The position numbers and the translations under genes were made by a program. From Sphingomonas faeni (GTDB lineage: Bacteria; Pseudomonadota; Alphaproteobacteria; Sphingomonadales; Sphingomonadaceae), in the NCBI RefSeq assembly GCF_003053745.1, contig NZ_QAYE01000001.1, positions 1 through 64,000 on the forward strand: DNA of 64,000 bases, in the 5' to 3' direction. Positions 24,717 through 32,187 of this stretch are shown here, piece by piece (the stretch's first letter is position 1; every line of letters starts with the position of its first letter). Under the pieces are notes generated by a model. The model was given only the letters and a program-made list of their open reading frames with translations. It was not told where the DNA came from and did no database searches.

Positions 24717-26377
24717 TTGGCGTCGGCCTTGATCATGTCGCGTACCGCGAGGGCTGCGCGCGTCGGATTGTCGCGCGTGAAGCCGCGCACCGCGCCGATC
24801 CGGTCGTCATAGCCGCGCGTGTTCTCGAGCTGGTCGAGGCTCACCGGTGCTGCGACCGCCATGCCGTCGCCGCTCGCCGCGCCGCCCGGCTGGCCTAGTG
24901 CAGGGCGCGTGCCGGCATCGTCGCGCTTCTTCATCAGCGCCTTGGCGATCGGGCGAACCCCGAGCAGCAGCACCAGCAGCGCGATCAGGATCGCCGTGCC
25001 GTTGCGCGCGAGCACCGGCAGCCAGGCATTGTCGTACCACGCCGGACCGCTCGTCGCGGTGGCGTCGGCGCCGGCGAACTTGCGGCTAATGACCGTCACG
25101 TTGTCGTTGCGCGCCTGGTCGAAGCCGACCGCGCTCTTCACGAGATCGCTGATCTGGTTGATCTCCATCGCGGTGCGGCGACCCTTTTCGGGATCGCGGA
25201 GGAGGACGGCGACCGACAGCCGCTTGACCCCGCCCGGCGTGGCACGCGTGACCGACACTTCGCGGCCAAGGTCATAGGCGCGCTGATACTGGTCGGACTG
25301 CTTCATCGCATCGGGTGCCGCGCCGCCAGCGACCGGCTGAGCGCTGCCCGACGCGCCGTTAGCGGCTTGCGGCGTCGACAAGGTGCTCGCGGCGGGCGGC
25401 GTATTGCTCAGCGCACCCGGAATACCGCCGGGCGCAGCGGGACCGTCCTTCTGGTTGCCGGTCCAGTTGCCCGTCTCGGCACGCAGCACGCCCTGCTTTT
25501 CGTAGCTTTCGCGGGTCGCCTGGCTCTCGTCGAGATTGACGTCGGCCTGTACTTCGGCGGTAAAATTGCCCGCGCCGACCAACGGCGTAAGCAGCGCGAT
25601 CAGCTGGGTGCGATACTTGTCCTCGACGCGGCGCTGAATGTCGATCCGCGCATCGCTGGCCGCACCCGCGCCGTCGTTGCCGCCGGCCTTGGTGAGCAGC
25701 GCGCCCATCTGGTCGACGATCGTCACCGCCTCGGGCTTCATCCCCGGCACCGACGAGGCGACGAGGTTGATGATCGAGCTGACCTGCGCATCGCTCAGCG
25801 ACCGGCCGCCCTGAAGCTTCAGGATGACCGACGCCGATGGCGCAGCGTTGTCGCGAACGAACACCGACGCTTCGGGCATGGCGAGATGCACGCGCGCCTC
25901 GGCGACGGCGTCGATCTCCTCGATCGACTTCGCCATCTCGGACTCACGCGCCTGGCGGAGGCGTTCGCCCTCGACCGCGCGCGAAACGCCCATCGGCAAC
26001 TGGTCGAGGATCGCGTAACCACCCGGCGCCGCTTTCGGCAGACCCTGACCCGCGAGCAGCATTTTCGCGCGGCTGTAGTCGTCCTCGCCGACGGTCAGCG
26101 CGCCGGTGCCCTCGTCGATACGGCTTTTGATGTTCGCGGTCGTCAGCGCGGACGTCACCGCAGCCTTGTCGGAATCGGGCAGGCCGCTGAACAGCGTCTT
26201 CTGCGTCGGCGTCGACAGGCTCATCCACGCAAGCGCGGCGGCCGCAATGAGGCCGACCATCAGCGCCATCGGCAGCGAACGGCGGACCGCGGGCTGCGCC
26301 ATGACGCCCTTGATCTGTCGGAGGGGATTGGCGAACCGTTCGGTGCCGCCGGGCGAAGGGATGAGTGCGGTGCTCAT
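24713..26377 (-). CDS. fliF: Flagellar MS-ring protein FliF
   Basis: Forms the MS ring in the inner membrane, the base of the motor. It has 554 residues. An N-terminal helix (MALMVGLIAAAALAWMSLS) and a C-terminal helix (TAILIALLVLLLGVRPIAKA) flank a large periplasmic region with the ring-building YscJ-like domains (LFSGLPDSDKAAVTSALTTA, ASVILKLQGGRSLSDAQVSS). The cytoplasmic tail ends in the FliG-binding segment TRDNPTRAALAVRDMIK. It starts 1 bp after fliE. Confidence 0.97.
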   Translation of the reverse strand: MSTALIPSPGGTERFANPLRQIKGVMAQPAVRRSLPMALMVGLIAAAALAWMSLSTPTQKTLFSGLPDSDKAAVTSALTTANIKSRIDEGTGALTVGEDDYSRAKMLLAGQGLPKAAPGGYAILDQLPMGVSRAVEGERLRQARESEMAKSIEEIDAVAEARVHLAMPEASVFVRDNAAPSASVILKLQGGRSLSDAQVSSIINLVASSVPGMKPEAVTIVDQMGALLTKAGGNDGAGAASDARIDIQRRVEDKYRTQLIALLTPLVGAGNFTAEVQADVNLDESQATRESYEKQGVLRAETGNWTGNQKDGPAAPGGIPGALSNTPPAASTLSTPQAANGASGSAQPVAGGAAPDAMKQSDQYQRAYDLGREVSVTRATPGGVKRLSVAVLLRDPEKGRRTAMEINQISDLVKSAVGFDQARNDNVTVISRKFAGADATATSGPAWYDNAWLPVLARNGTAILIALLVLLLGVRPIAKALMKKRDDAGTRPALGQPGGAASGDGMAVAAPVSLDQLENTRGYDDRIGAVRGFTRDNPTRAALAVRDMIKADAK

Positions 26378-26378
26378 A

Positions 26379-26741
26379 TCAGACCGGCATGCTCATGATA
26401 TCCTTGTAGGCGGACAGCAGCTTGTTGCGGACCTGCAACGTCGCCTCGAACCCGACCGACGCCTGCTGACGGGCGAGCATCACCTTCGCGATGTCGACCG
26501 TCTCGCCGCGCTCATAGCTTTCGCTGAGCCTGGCGGCCTGGGTCTGGCCGTCGTTGACGCTCTTCAGCGCGGTTTCCATCGTGTCGGCAAAGCTGGTCGG
26601 CTTGACCGTTTCGGTCGGTGCGACGGTCCCGGCGGCGCCAGCGCGAGACAGCGCCTGGTTGCGTTCGAGGATCTGCGAGCGCAGCGCCATGACGCGGTCG
26701 ACGCTCATCGCGCCGCCACCTATTCCCGAGACGCCGCTCAT
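26379..26741 (-). CDS. fliE: Flagellar hook-basal body protein FliE
   Basis: A 120-residue junction protein between MS ring and rod. It carries the family's C-terminal pattern (VDIAKVMLARQQASVGFEAT, LQVRNKLLSAYKDIMSMPV). The start overlaps the stop of the flbD regulator gene as ATGA, so the structural genes are translated directly behind their own regulator. Confidence 0.95.
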   Translation of the reverse strand: MSGVSGIGGGAMSVDRVMALRSQILERNQALSRAGAAGTVAPTETVKPTSFADTMETALKSVNDGQTQAARLSESYERGETVDIAKVMLARQQASVGFEATLQVRNKLLSAYKDIMSMPV

Positions 26742-28039
26742 GCCGAAGCCGCCCAGTTACGGACGCTGCCGATATCGTCGCCCTGCTCGCGCGCCTTGGC
26801 AAGGCGGTAGCGGAGCGTGCGCTCGGAGATGCCGAGGCGTTTCGCGGTCTCGATCCGGCTGCCGTTGCAGGCCTTGAGCGTCTCGCGGATCGCGGCGAAT
26901 TCACTCATCTGGACGATGTTGCCCAAAGTTTCTGGTTCGGCCGGCGCTGCCATCGGCGTGATCGGCGTCACTACCGCGCTACGCTGGAAGGTCATCGATA
27001 CCGGGCGGTCGAACACGATGTGGTTCGCCTCGATCGTGTCGCCGCCGCAGAACAGCATCGCGCGCTGGATCACGTTCTCCAGCTCGCGGACATTGCCCGG
27101 CCAGTCGTGCAGCATCAGCTGCTCGATCGCGGCGTGGCTCGGCCAGGGAATGACGTTGCGGTTGCCGGCATGACGCAGGATGAGCGTCGCGGCGAGCGCG
27201 GGAATGTCCTGCGGGCGCTCGGCCAGCGACTTGGTCGCGAGCGGGAACACCGCGAGGCGGTAATAGAGATCGGCGCGGAACCGGCCGGCGGCGACTTCGG
27301 CATGGAGGTCGCGGTTGGCACAGGCGATCACGCGGACGTCGATCGGTTGCGGTACCGAGGCACCGAGCGGCACGACCTCGCGCTCCTGCAGCACGCGGAG
27401 CAGTTTCGCCTGCAGCTGGAGCGGCATCTCCGCAATCTCGTCCAGCAGGATCGTACCGCCATTGGCTGCACGGAAGAACCCGTCGCCGCCCGACGACGCG
27501 CCAGTGAACGCACCCTTCTGGTGCCCGAACAGCAGCGCCTCGAGCATCGATTCGGGCAGCGCGGCGCAGTTGATCGCGATGAACGGCTTGTCCTTGCGCG
27601 CGGAGCCATTGTGGATGGCGCGGGCGAGCACTTCCTTGCCGGTGCCGGTCGGACCGTTGATCAGCACGGTGATGTCGGCGGCGGCAACCCGCTCGGCAAG
27701 CGCGAGCAGCGCCAGGGATTCGGGGTCCGCGGCGGTCGGCATGTCCGCACCGCCGATCAGGGCGCGGGCGAAGCCGTTGCCGACGGCTGTGTCCTCTGCG
27801 GCAAAGCTGATCCGCGCCGGCGAACCGTCGCGCGAGGGGGTCACTTCACGACCTTCGCAACCGATCACCACAGTGCGCGCGGGGGCGGTGACACCCTCGC
27901 CGTCCGCAACCAGGAACAGGTCGTTCGCACCGGGCTGTGCAGTCTCGAACGAGCCTACGCCGAAGCCCTGCGCGCGCAATGACGAAACGAGCGCGTATTT
28001 CCGCGAAGTGACTGCGGCCGATGGAAAAATTGAACGCAT
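26738..28039 (-). CDS. flbD: Sigma-54-dependent flagellar activator, FlbD-type
   Basis: An enhancer-binding protein that drives sigma-54 transcription of flagellar genes. It has 433 residues from the ATG at 28039, which has AGGGGG upstream. Residues 1-120 are divergent and carry no clear receiver-domain phosphorylation site. The AAA+ domain has Walker A GPTGTGKE, the sigma-54 contact loop GAFTGA, Walker B GGTILLDEIAEMP and the arginine-finger region. The C-terminal Fis-type helix-turn-helix is NGSRIETAKRLGISERTLRY. The location at the head of the fli operon and the domain plan fit FlbD of Caulobacter better than other activators. Its targets are probably the sigma-54 promoters at 35141, 37675 and 38295. 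Confidence 0.92.
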   Translation of the reverse strand: MRSIFPSAAVTSRKYALVSSLRAQGFGVGSFETAQPGANDLFLVADGEGVTAPARTVVIGCEGREVTPSRDGSPARISFAAEDTAVGNGFARALIGGADMPTAADPESLALLALAERVAAADITVLINGPTGTGKEVLARAIHNGSARKDKPFIAINCAALPESMLEALLFGHQKGAFTGASSGGDGFFRAANGGTILLDEIAEMPLQLQAKLLRVLQEREVVPLGASVPQPIDVRVIACANRDLHAEVAAGRFRADLYYRLAVFPLATKSLAERPQDIPALAATLILRHAGNRNVIPWPSHAAIEQLMLHDWPGNVRELENVIQRAMLFCGGDTIEANHIVFDRPVSMTFQRSAVVTPITPMAAPAEPETLGNIVQMSEFAAIRETLKACNGSRIETAKRLGISERTLRYRLAKAREQGDDIGSVRNWAASA

Positions 28040-28079
28040 TGAGTGCCCCCTGAACGATTCGGGGAATGCGGCACTGGTG

Positions 28080-28095
28080 GTAAACGCGCGGTTAA
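28080..28095 (-). promoter_or_regulatory. CtrA-like box upstream of flbD
   Basis: Read on the minus strand: TTAA, 7 bp (CCGCGCG), TTTAC. This is one base away from the CtrA consensus TTAA-N7-TTAA. It sits about 41-56 bp upstream of the flbD start, where CtrA commonly acts on alphaproteobacterial class II flagellar genes. A second dyad, CTGCCG-N4-CGGCAG, lies at 28099-28114. Confidence 0.45.
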
Positions 28096-28228
28096 ACCCT
28101 GCCGCCCCCGGCAGATTATTTCCGGGCGCGTCTCCGCGAGCACACCGGCGCGCGTTTGCGCACACGAAGACGCGCGCGGGCTCCCGTACGGGCGTGCGCG
28201 AGGCCCGGCCCCGGCTGCATTTTTTCGC

Positions 28229-28255
28229 TTAAGTCCGTCCCGAACCGGCCGTTAC
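28229..28255 (+). promoter_or_regulatory. FliA (sigma-28) promoter for flagellin gene 1
   Basis: TTAAG at 28229-28233, 14 bp, GCCGTTAC at 28248-28255. Spacing equals the sigma-28 consensus. The identical -35 and -10 words and spacing recur at 29424-29450 before flagellin gene 2, although the spacer bases differ. The leader would be about 60 nt. Confidence 0.8.
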
Positions 28256-28323
28256 CCACTTTGACGGATCGGCACTTCGCCATGGGGGCGGCGCGGATCG
28301 TCGAAGATCACGGAGATTTCGCA

Positions 28324-29235
28324 ATGACTGTCATCGGTACCAACATCTCGGCGCTGCGCGCGACCAACGCTTCGACCAAGGCCTCGGGCCTGCTCGCGAC
28401 CTCGATGGAGCGCCTGTCGACCGGCAAGCGCATCAATTCGGCCAAGGACGACGCCGCCGGCCTCGCCATCTCGTCGTCGATGACGTCGCAGATCAAGGGC
28501 ATGAACCAGGGCATCCGCAACGCCAACGACGGCATTTCGATGGCGCAGACCGCTGAGGGCGCGCTCGACGAGGTCACGAACAATCTGCAGCGCATGCGTG
28601 AACTCGAAGTGCAGAAGACCAACGGCACCTATTCCTCGAGCGATATCGCCAACATCAAGACCGAGCAGGACGCGCTGGCCAAGCAGATCACCAACGTTCT
28701 GACGAACACCACCTTCAACGGCGTGAAGATGTTCGACGGCAAGGCAGGTGCAGCGAGTGCACCGGCCGGTGGCGCAGTGGTTAAGATCCAGGCCGGCGCG
28801 AACGGAACCGATTCGATCGATCTCAACCTCGGCACGAACCTGACCGCAGCCTATACGGCAGCCGTCGCGGCCGATCCGAACGCAAACCCGGCGGTCTTAG
28901 CCTCGCCAGCTGGCGGCGGCGTCGGCACCGTCGTCACGGCGAATGGCGCGGCGACAGGCAGCACTGATCCGCTGAAGGATTATGACAACGCGATCGCTAC
29001 GGTCTCCAATCGTCGTGCTTCGCTAGGCGCTGCGCAGAACCAGCTGCAGTCGGCGGTCAACAACCTGACGTCGAACGCGACCAACCTGTCGGACGCGAAG
29101 AGCCGCATCGAAGACACCGATTTCTCGGCAGAGACGACCGCACTCGCCAAGGCACAGATCCTGAGCCAGGCATCGACCGCGATGCTGAGCCAGGCGAACC
29201 AGAGCCAGCAGAGCGTGCTCAAGCTGCTCGGCTAA
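28324..29235 (+). CDS. fliC: Flagellin 1
   Basis: A filament subunit of 303 residues, a short flagellin of the alphaproteobacterial kind with D0 and D1 domains and only a small central insert. The conserved ends are intact: N-terminal [40 protein letters not shown], and C-terminal [20 protein letters not shown] ending LLG. GGAG lies 10 bp before the ATG. It is preceded by a FliA promoter and followed by a hairpin conserved in the second copy plus a terminator. The central third (residues about 140-230) is where the two flagellins differ most. It has no signal peptide, as expected for type III export. Confidence 0.97.
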   Translation: MTVIGTNISALRATNASTKASGLLATSMERLSTGKRINSAKDDAAGLAISSSMTSQIKGMNQGIRNANDGISMAQTAEGALDEVTNNLQRMRELEVQKTNGTYSSSDIANIKTEQDALAKQITNVLTNTTFNGVKMFDGKAGAASAPAGGAVVKIQAGANGTDSIDLNLGTNLTAAYTAAVAADPNANPAVLASPAGGGVGTVVTANGAATGSTDPLKDYDNAIATVSNRRASLGAAQNQLQSAVNNLTSNATNLSDAKSRIEDTDFSAETTALAKAQILSQASTAMLSQANQSQQSVLKLLG

Positions 29236-29245
29236 TCCAGCTTTC

Positions 29246-29280
29246 GGCGCCGGCACCGCCCCCCCTTGGGTGACGGCGCC
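29246..29280 (+). other. Conserved 3' hairpin after flagellin 1
   Basis: GGCGCCG then, after one mismatch, CACC pairs with GGTG then CGGCGCC around a C-rich loop. The equivalent hairpin after flagellin 2 (30411-30454) keeps the shape but changes a G-C pair to A-T, with both sides changed. There is no T-run directly after it, so it is distinct from the terminator that follows. Confidence 0.65.
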
Positions 29281-29315
29281 GATAGACGTCGCCGCATGCA
29301 TCATGCGCGTGAGAG

Positions 29316-29344
29316 CCCCCGGCAGCATCCGCTGTCGGGGGTTT
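29316..29344 (+). terminator. Rho-independent-type terminator after flagellin 1
   Basis: CCCCCGGCAG pairs with CTGTCGGGGG over a 6-nt loop and is followed by TTT. The T-run is short, so termination efficiency is uncertain. It would separate the two tandem flagellin units. Confidence 0.7.
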
Positions 29345-29423
29345 CGTCCGTTCGGCACGGCGCGTTGCCCTGCAAGATACTGTAAACCATAAGAAAAAAA
29401 CGGCAGAATTTGGCCGGTCACGT

Positions 29424-29450
29424 TTAAGTTCGATGCGATCCCGCCGTTAC
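29424..29450 (+). promoter_or_regulatory. FliA (sigma-28) promoter for flagellin gene 2
   Basis: TTAAG at 29424-29428, 14 bp, GCCGTTAC at 29443-29450; the same words and spacing as the first flagellin promoter. An A-rich stretch lies just upstream (29391-29401). The 60-nt leader is also similar in sequence to that of flagellin 1, including a GATC-N6-GATC dyad before the ribosome binding site. Confidence 0.8.
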
Positions 29451-29518
29451 TTCTTATGGCGGCACGGCCCTTCGCCACGGGGGCGGCGGGGATCGCCGAA
29501 GATCACTGGAGTTTCACA

Positions 29519-30406
29519 ATGACTGTCATCGGCACGAACGTTTCCGCGCTGCGCGCGACCAATGCCTCGACCAAAGCTTCGAACCTGCTCGCGACTTCGA
29601 TGGAGCGCCTGTCGACCGGCAAGCGCATCAATTCGGCCAAGGACGATGCAGCCGGCCTCGCCATTTCGTCGTCGATGACGTCGCAGATCAAGGGCATGAA
29701 TCAGGGCGTCCGCAACGCGAACGACGGCATCTCGATGGCACAGACGGCCGAAGGCGCGCTCGACGAGGTCAGCAACAACCTGCAGCGCATGCGCGAGTTG
29801 GAAGTGCAGAAGAGCAACGGCACTTATTCGACCAGCGACAAGGCGAATATCACGTCGGAACAGGATGCACTCGCCAAGCAGATCGCCAACGTCCTGACCA
29901 ACACCACCTTCAATGGCGTCAAGCTGTTCGATGGCAGTGCCGGCACCAATACCGGCAAGGTCTCGATCCAGGCAGGCGCGAACGCAAGTGATGCGATCGA
30001 ACTCAATCTGGGCACCAGCCTTAGCGCGGTCGCAACTGGTTCCGGTTCGAACGCACTTGCTGGCGGCGTCGGCACGGTGGTCGTTTCGACAACGACGGGT
30101 ACCTCACCGAACACGACCACTACGGTTGCGGCAGCTGGTACGCTGCAGAACTATGACGACGCGATTTCACTCGTCTCGAACCGTCGCGCATCGCTTGGCG
30201 CATCGCAGAACCAGCTTCAGTCGGCGGTCAACAACCTGACCTCGAACGCGACCAACCTGTCGGACGCCAAGAGCCGCATCGAAGACACCGACTTCTCGGC
30301 TGAGACCACCGCGCTCGCCAAGGCGCAGATCCTGAGCCAGGCATCGACCGCGATGCTGAGCCAGGCGAACCAGAGCCAGCAGAGCGTGCTGAAGCTTCTG
30401 GGTTAA
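29519..30406 (+). CDS. Flagellin 2
   Basis: A filament subunit of 295 residues, a tandem paralogue of flagellin 1. The first 130 and last 80 residues are nearly identical to it, and the central part differs ([20 protein letters not shown], then a threonine-rich loop near [17 protein letters not shown]). This pattern is expected from tandem duplication with a variable exposed surface. GGAG precedes the start. The gene has its own FliA promoter, a conserved 3' hairpin and a strong terminator. No flaF or flbT gene, the usual flagellin regulators of alphaproteobacteria, is visible in the window. Confidence 0.96.
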   Translation: MTVIGTNVSALRATNASTKASNLLATSMERLSTGKRINSAKDDAAGLAISSSMTSQIKGMNQGVRNANDGISMAQTAEGALDEVSNNLQRMRELEVQKSNGTYSTSDKANITSEQDALAKQIANVLTNTTFNGVKLFDGSAGTNTGKVSIQAGANASDAIELNLGTSLSAVATGSGSNALAGGVGTVVVSTTTGTSPNTTTTVAAAGTLQNYDDAISLVSNRRASLGASQNQLQSAVNNLTSNATNLSDAKSRIEDTDFSAETTALAKAQILSQASTAMLSQANQSQQSVLKLLG

Positions 30407-30410
30407 TCCG

Positions 30411-30454
30411 GACCGGCACCGGCACCAGCCCCCCGCAGGGTGACGGTGCCGGTC
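30411..30454 (+). other. Conserved 3' hairpin after flagellin 2
   Basis: GACCGGCACCG, one mismatch, CACC pairs with GGTG, mismatch, CGGTGCCGGTC around a loop containing GCCCCCC. It begins four bases after the stop codon. The stem is longer than the equivalent after flagellin 1 but has the same architecture and C-rich loop. Confidence 0.65.
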
Positions 30455-30491
30455 GGACCCGCCTCGCTTCCCTGAAGCGCGAGCGGGAAAG

Positions 30492-30521
30492 ACCCCGGTG
30501 GCGCAAGCTGCCGGGGTTTTT
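30492..30521 (+). terminator. Strong intrinsic terminator after flagellin 2
   Basis: ACCCCGGTGGC pairs with GCTGCCGGGGT (two wobbles) around the stable tetraloop GCAA, followed directly by TTTT(T). The best terminator in the window; it closes the flagellin pair. Confidence 0.9.
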
Positions 30522-30662
30522 GCATGTTTGCGGGCGATCGAGGAAAGGCGTTATCGTGGCCCCATAGCGTGCAACTGGTCTGCACGTGGAGGTTAGGCGT
30601 ACACTGCTCTCCTCTGTGTGTGCCACCATCGGCATCGCAGCATAGGCTGGTTGGGAAGAGCG

Positions 30663-31402
30663 ATGACGGCATTGCACGGAAAGATCGCCCTGGTGATCGG
30701 CGGGACGCGCGGCATAGGAGCCGCGATAACGCGCCGCCTCGCTGCCGATGGCGCGTCGCTGGCGGTGATCTATCGATCGCGTGCGGACGATGCGCGACTG
30801 TTCGTTCGCGGGATCGAGGACGGTGGACGCGCGGTCTTTGCGGTTCAGACCGATGTGAGCGCCGCCGCCGCGTTGCGCGCTGCGATCGACACGGTGATCG
30901 CGCGCTACGCCACGATCGATATCCTGGTGAACGTGGCCGGCATGTCGGAAAACGGCACGCTTGCGAGCTATGCCGACGATGCGTTCGAACGGGTGTTTGC
31001 GGTCAACGTCCGTGCGCCGTTCATTGCCGCGCAACGGGTTGCGGCCGCAATGCCCACCGGCGGACGCATCATTACGATCGGCAGCATCGTCGCCGACCGC
31101 GCGCCCGGTGAGGGCGTTACGCTCTATGCCGCCAGCAAGTCGGCGCTTGCTGGCATGACCCGGGGTCTGGCGCGCGATCTGGGCGCACGCGGCATCACCG
31201 CAAATCTGGTGCAGCCGGGCCGGTCGACACCGAACGCAATCCTGCCGACGGCCCCAATGCGGAGGCGAACAGGGCGCCGCTTGCCATCCGTCGACACGGC
31301 ACGCCTGACGAGGTGGCCGGGCTGGTCGCCTATCTCGCATCGGACGAAGCGGGGTTCATTACCGGCGCGGTATATAACATCGACGGCGGCTGGAGCGCGT
31401 GA
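30663..31402 (+). pseudogene. SDR-family oxidoreductase with a frameshift
   Basis: A short-chain dehydrogenase/reductase. The NAD(P)-binding GGTRGIGAA (residues about 14-22) and the active-site YAASK are present in the first frame. Around 31219-31222 one C appears to be missing. Adding it restores [11 protein letters not shown] and the rest of the protein to the typical end YNIDGGWSA with a stop at 31402. Without it, the frame runs on with unrelated residues. Either this is a recent pseudogene or a sequencing error in a C/G-rich run. The start has GGAAGAG upstream. It is unrelated to motility and sits between the flagellins and fliA. Confidence 0.8.
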
Positions 31403-31437
31403 CCGGGCGTGCTCTGAAGCTTTGCCCGTCAGTCGCT

Positions 31438-32187
31438 CTATAGCGCTCGGGCGAGTGCCTTCTTCAACTTCGCATGTGCGGACGCCTTGATCTGGCAGAC
31501 GCGCGCCGAGCCGACGCCGAAGACTTCGCCGATCTCCTCGAGGTTGAGTTCCTCGACATAATAGAGCTGGATCACCTGCGCCTCGCGTTCGGGGAGCGCG
31601 GTGATCGCGGCGATGAGGGCCTCGCGCATGTCGCTGTCGGCAAGCTGCTCGAACGCGTCGGGCGTGTCGTCGGCGAACCACGGCAGGTCGTCCGCATACA
31701 TGTCGTCGATCGAGTCGAAGCGGATCGCGTCGGCGGTGACGTAGTCGGTGCGGAGTTTCTCGATCGTGACGCCGATATGCTCTGCGATCATGTCTTCTCC
31801 GGGAGCCTTGCCCGTGCGGGCGGTCAGCGTCGAGATGGCGTCTGCGTACTGGCGACGGCGACGCATCGCGCCTCGCGTCGACGTGGCCTGGCGGCGGAGT
31901 TCGTCGATCATGCTGCCGCGGAGGCGGGTGATCAGGTAGGTCTTGAACGGCATGCCGCGCTCGTCGAAATTCGCGGCGGCCTCGACCAGCGCCACGAGGC
32001 CGACCTGGATCAGATCCTCAACCTCGACGCTGCTGCTCATGCTGCCGTGGACGTGCCACGCGATCCGGCGGACCAGCGGGAGATGCTGTTTGACGAGCTG
32101 GTCCGCGTCGCCGCCGGGGCGTTGATGCGGGCGGTACGTCAAAGGCTGGGCGTCTGCGAACGCACCGCGCATCGGGAGCGCGCTCAT
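31438..32187 (-). CDS. fliA: Flagellar sigma factor FliA (sigma-28)
   Basis: An RNA polymerase sigma factor for late flagellar genes, 249 residues. Region 2 is clear (VEVEDLIQVGLVALVEAAAN, MPFKTYLITRLRGSMIDELR) and so is region 4 (ALPEREAQVIQLYYVEELNL, GVGSARVCQIKASAHAKLKK). The ATG at 32187 overlaps the flhA stop; a second ATG lies five codons on. It is the third gene of an slt-flhA-fliA operon with a sigma-54 promoter, which places FliA under FlbD. Its antagonist FlgM is encoded at 35596-35892. Confidence 0.95.
   Translation of the reverse strand: MSALPMRGAFADAQPLTYRPHQRPGGDADQLVKQHLPLVRRIAWHVHGSMSSSVEVEDLIQVGLVALVEAAANFDERGMPFKTYLITRLRGSMIDELRRQATSTRGAMRRRRQYADAISTLTARTGKAPGEDMIAEHIGVTIEKLRTDYVTADAIRFDSIDDMYADDLPWFADDTPDAFEQLADSDMREALIAAITALPEREAQVIQLYYVEELNLEEIGEVFGVGSARVCQIKASAHAKLKKALARAL

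Noticed and set aside
29456..29520. Sigma-54 promoter before flagellin 2 (GGCACGGCCCTTCGCC)
   Set aside because: The GG-GC spacing is off by one or more and the TTGC half is missing; the FliA promoter further upstream explains expression.
28324..30406. Flagellin pair as a phase-variation switch
   Set aside because: No recombinase gene or inverted recombination sites flank the genes. Both have intact promoters in the same direction.
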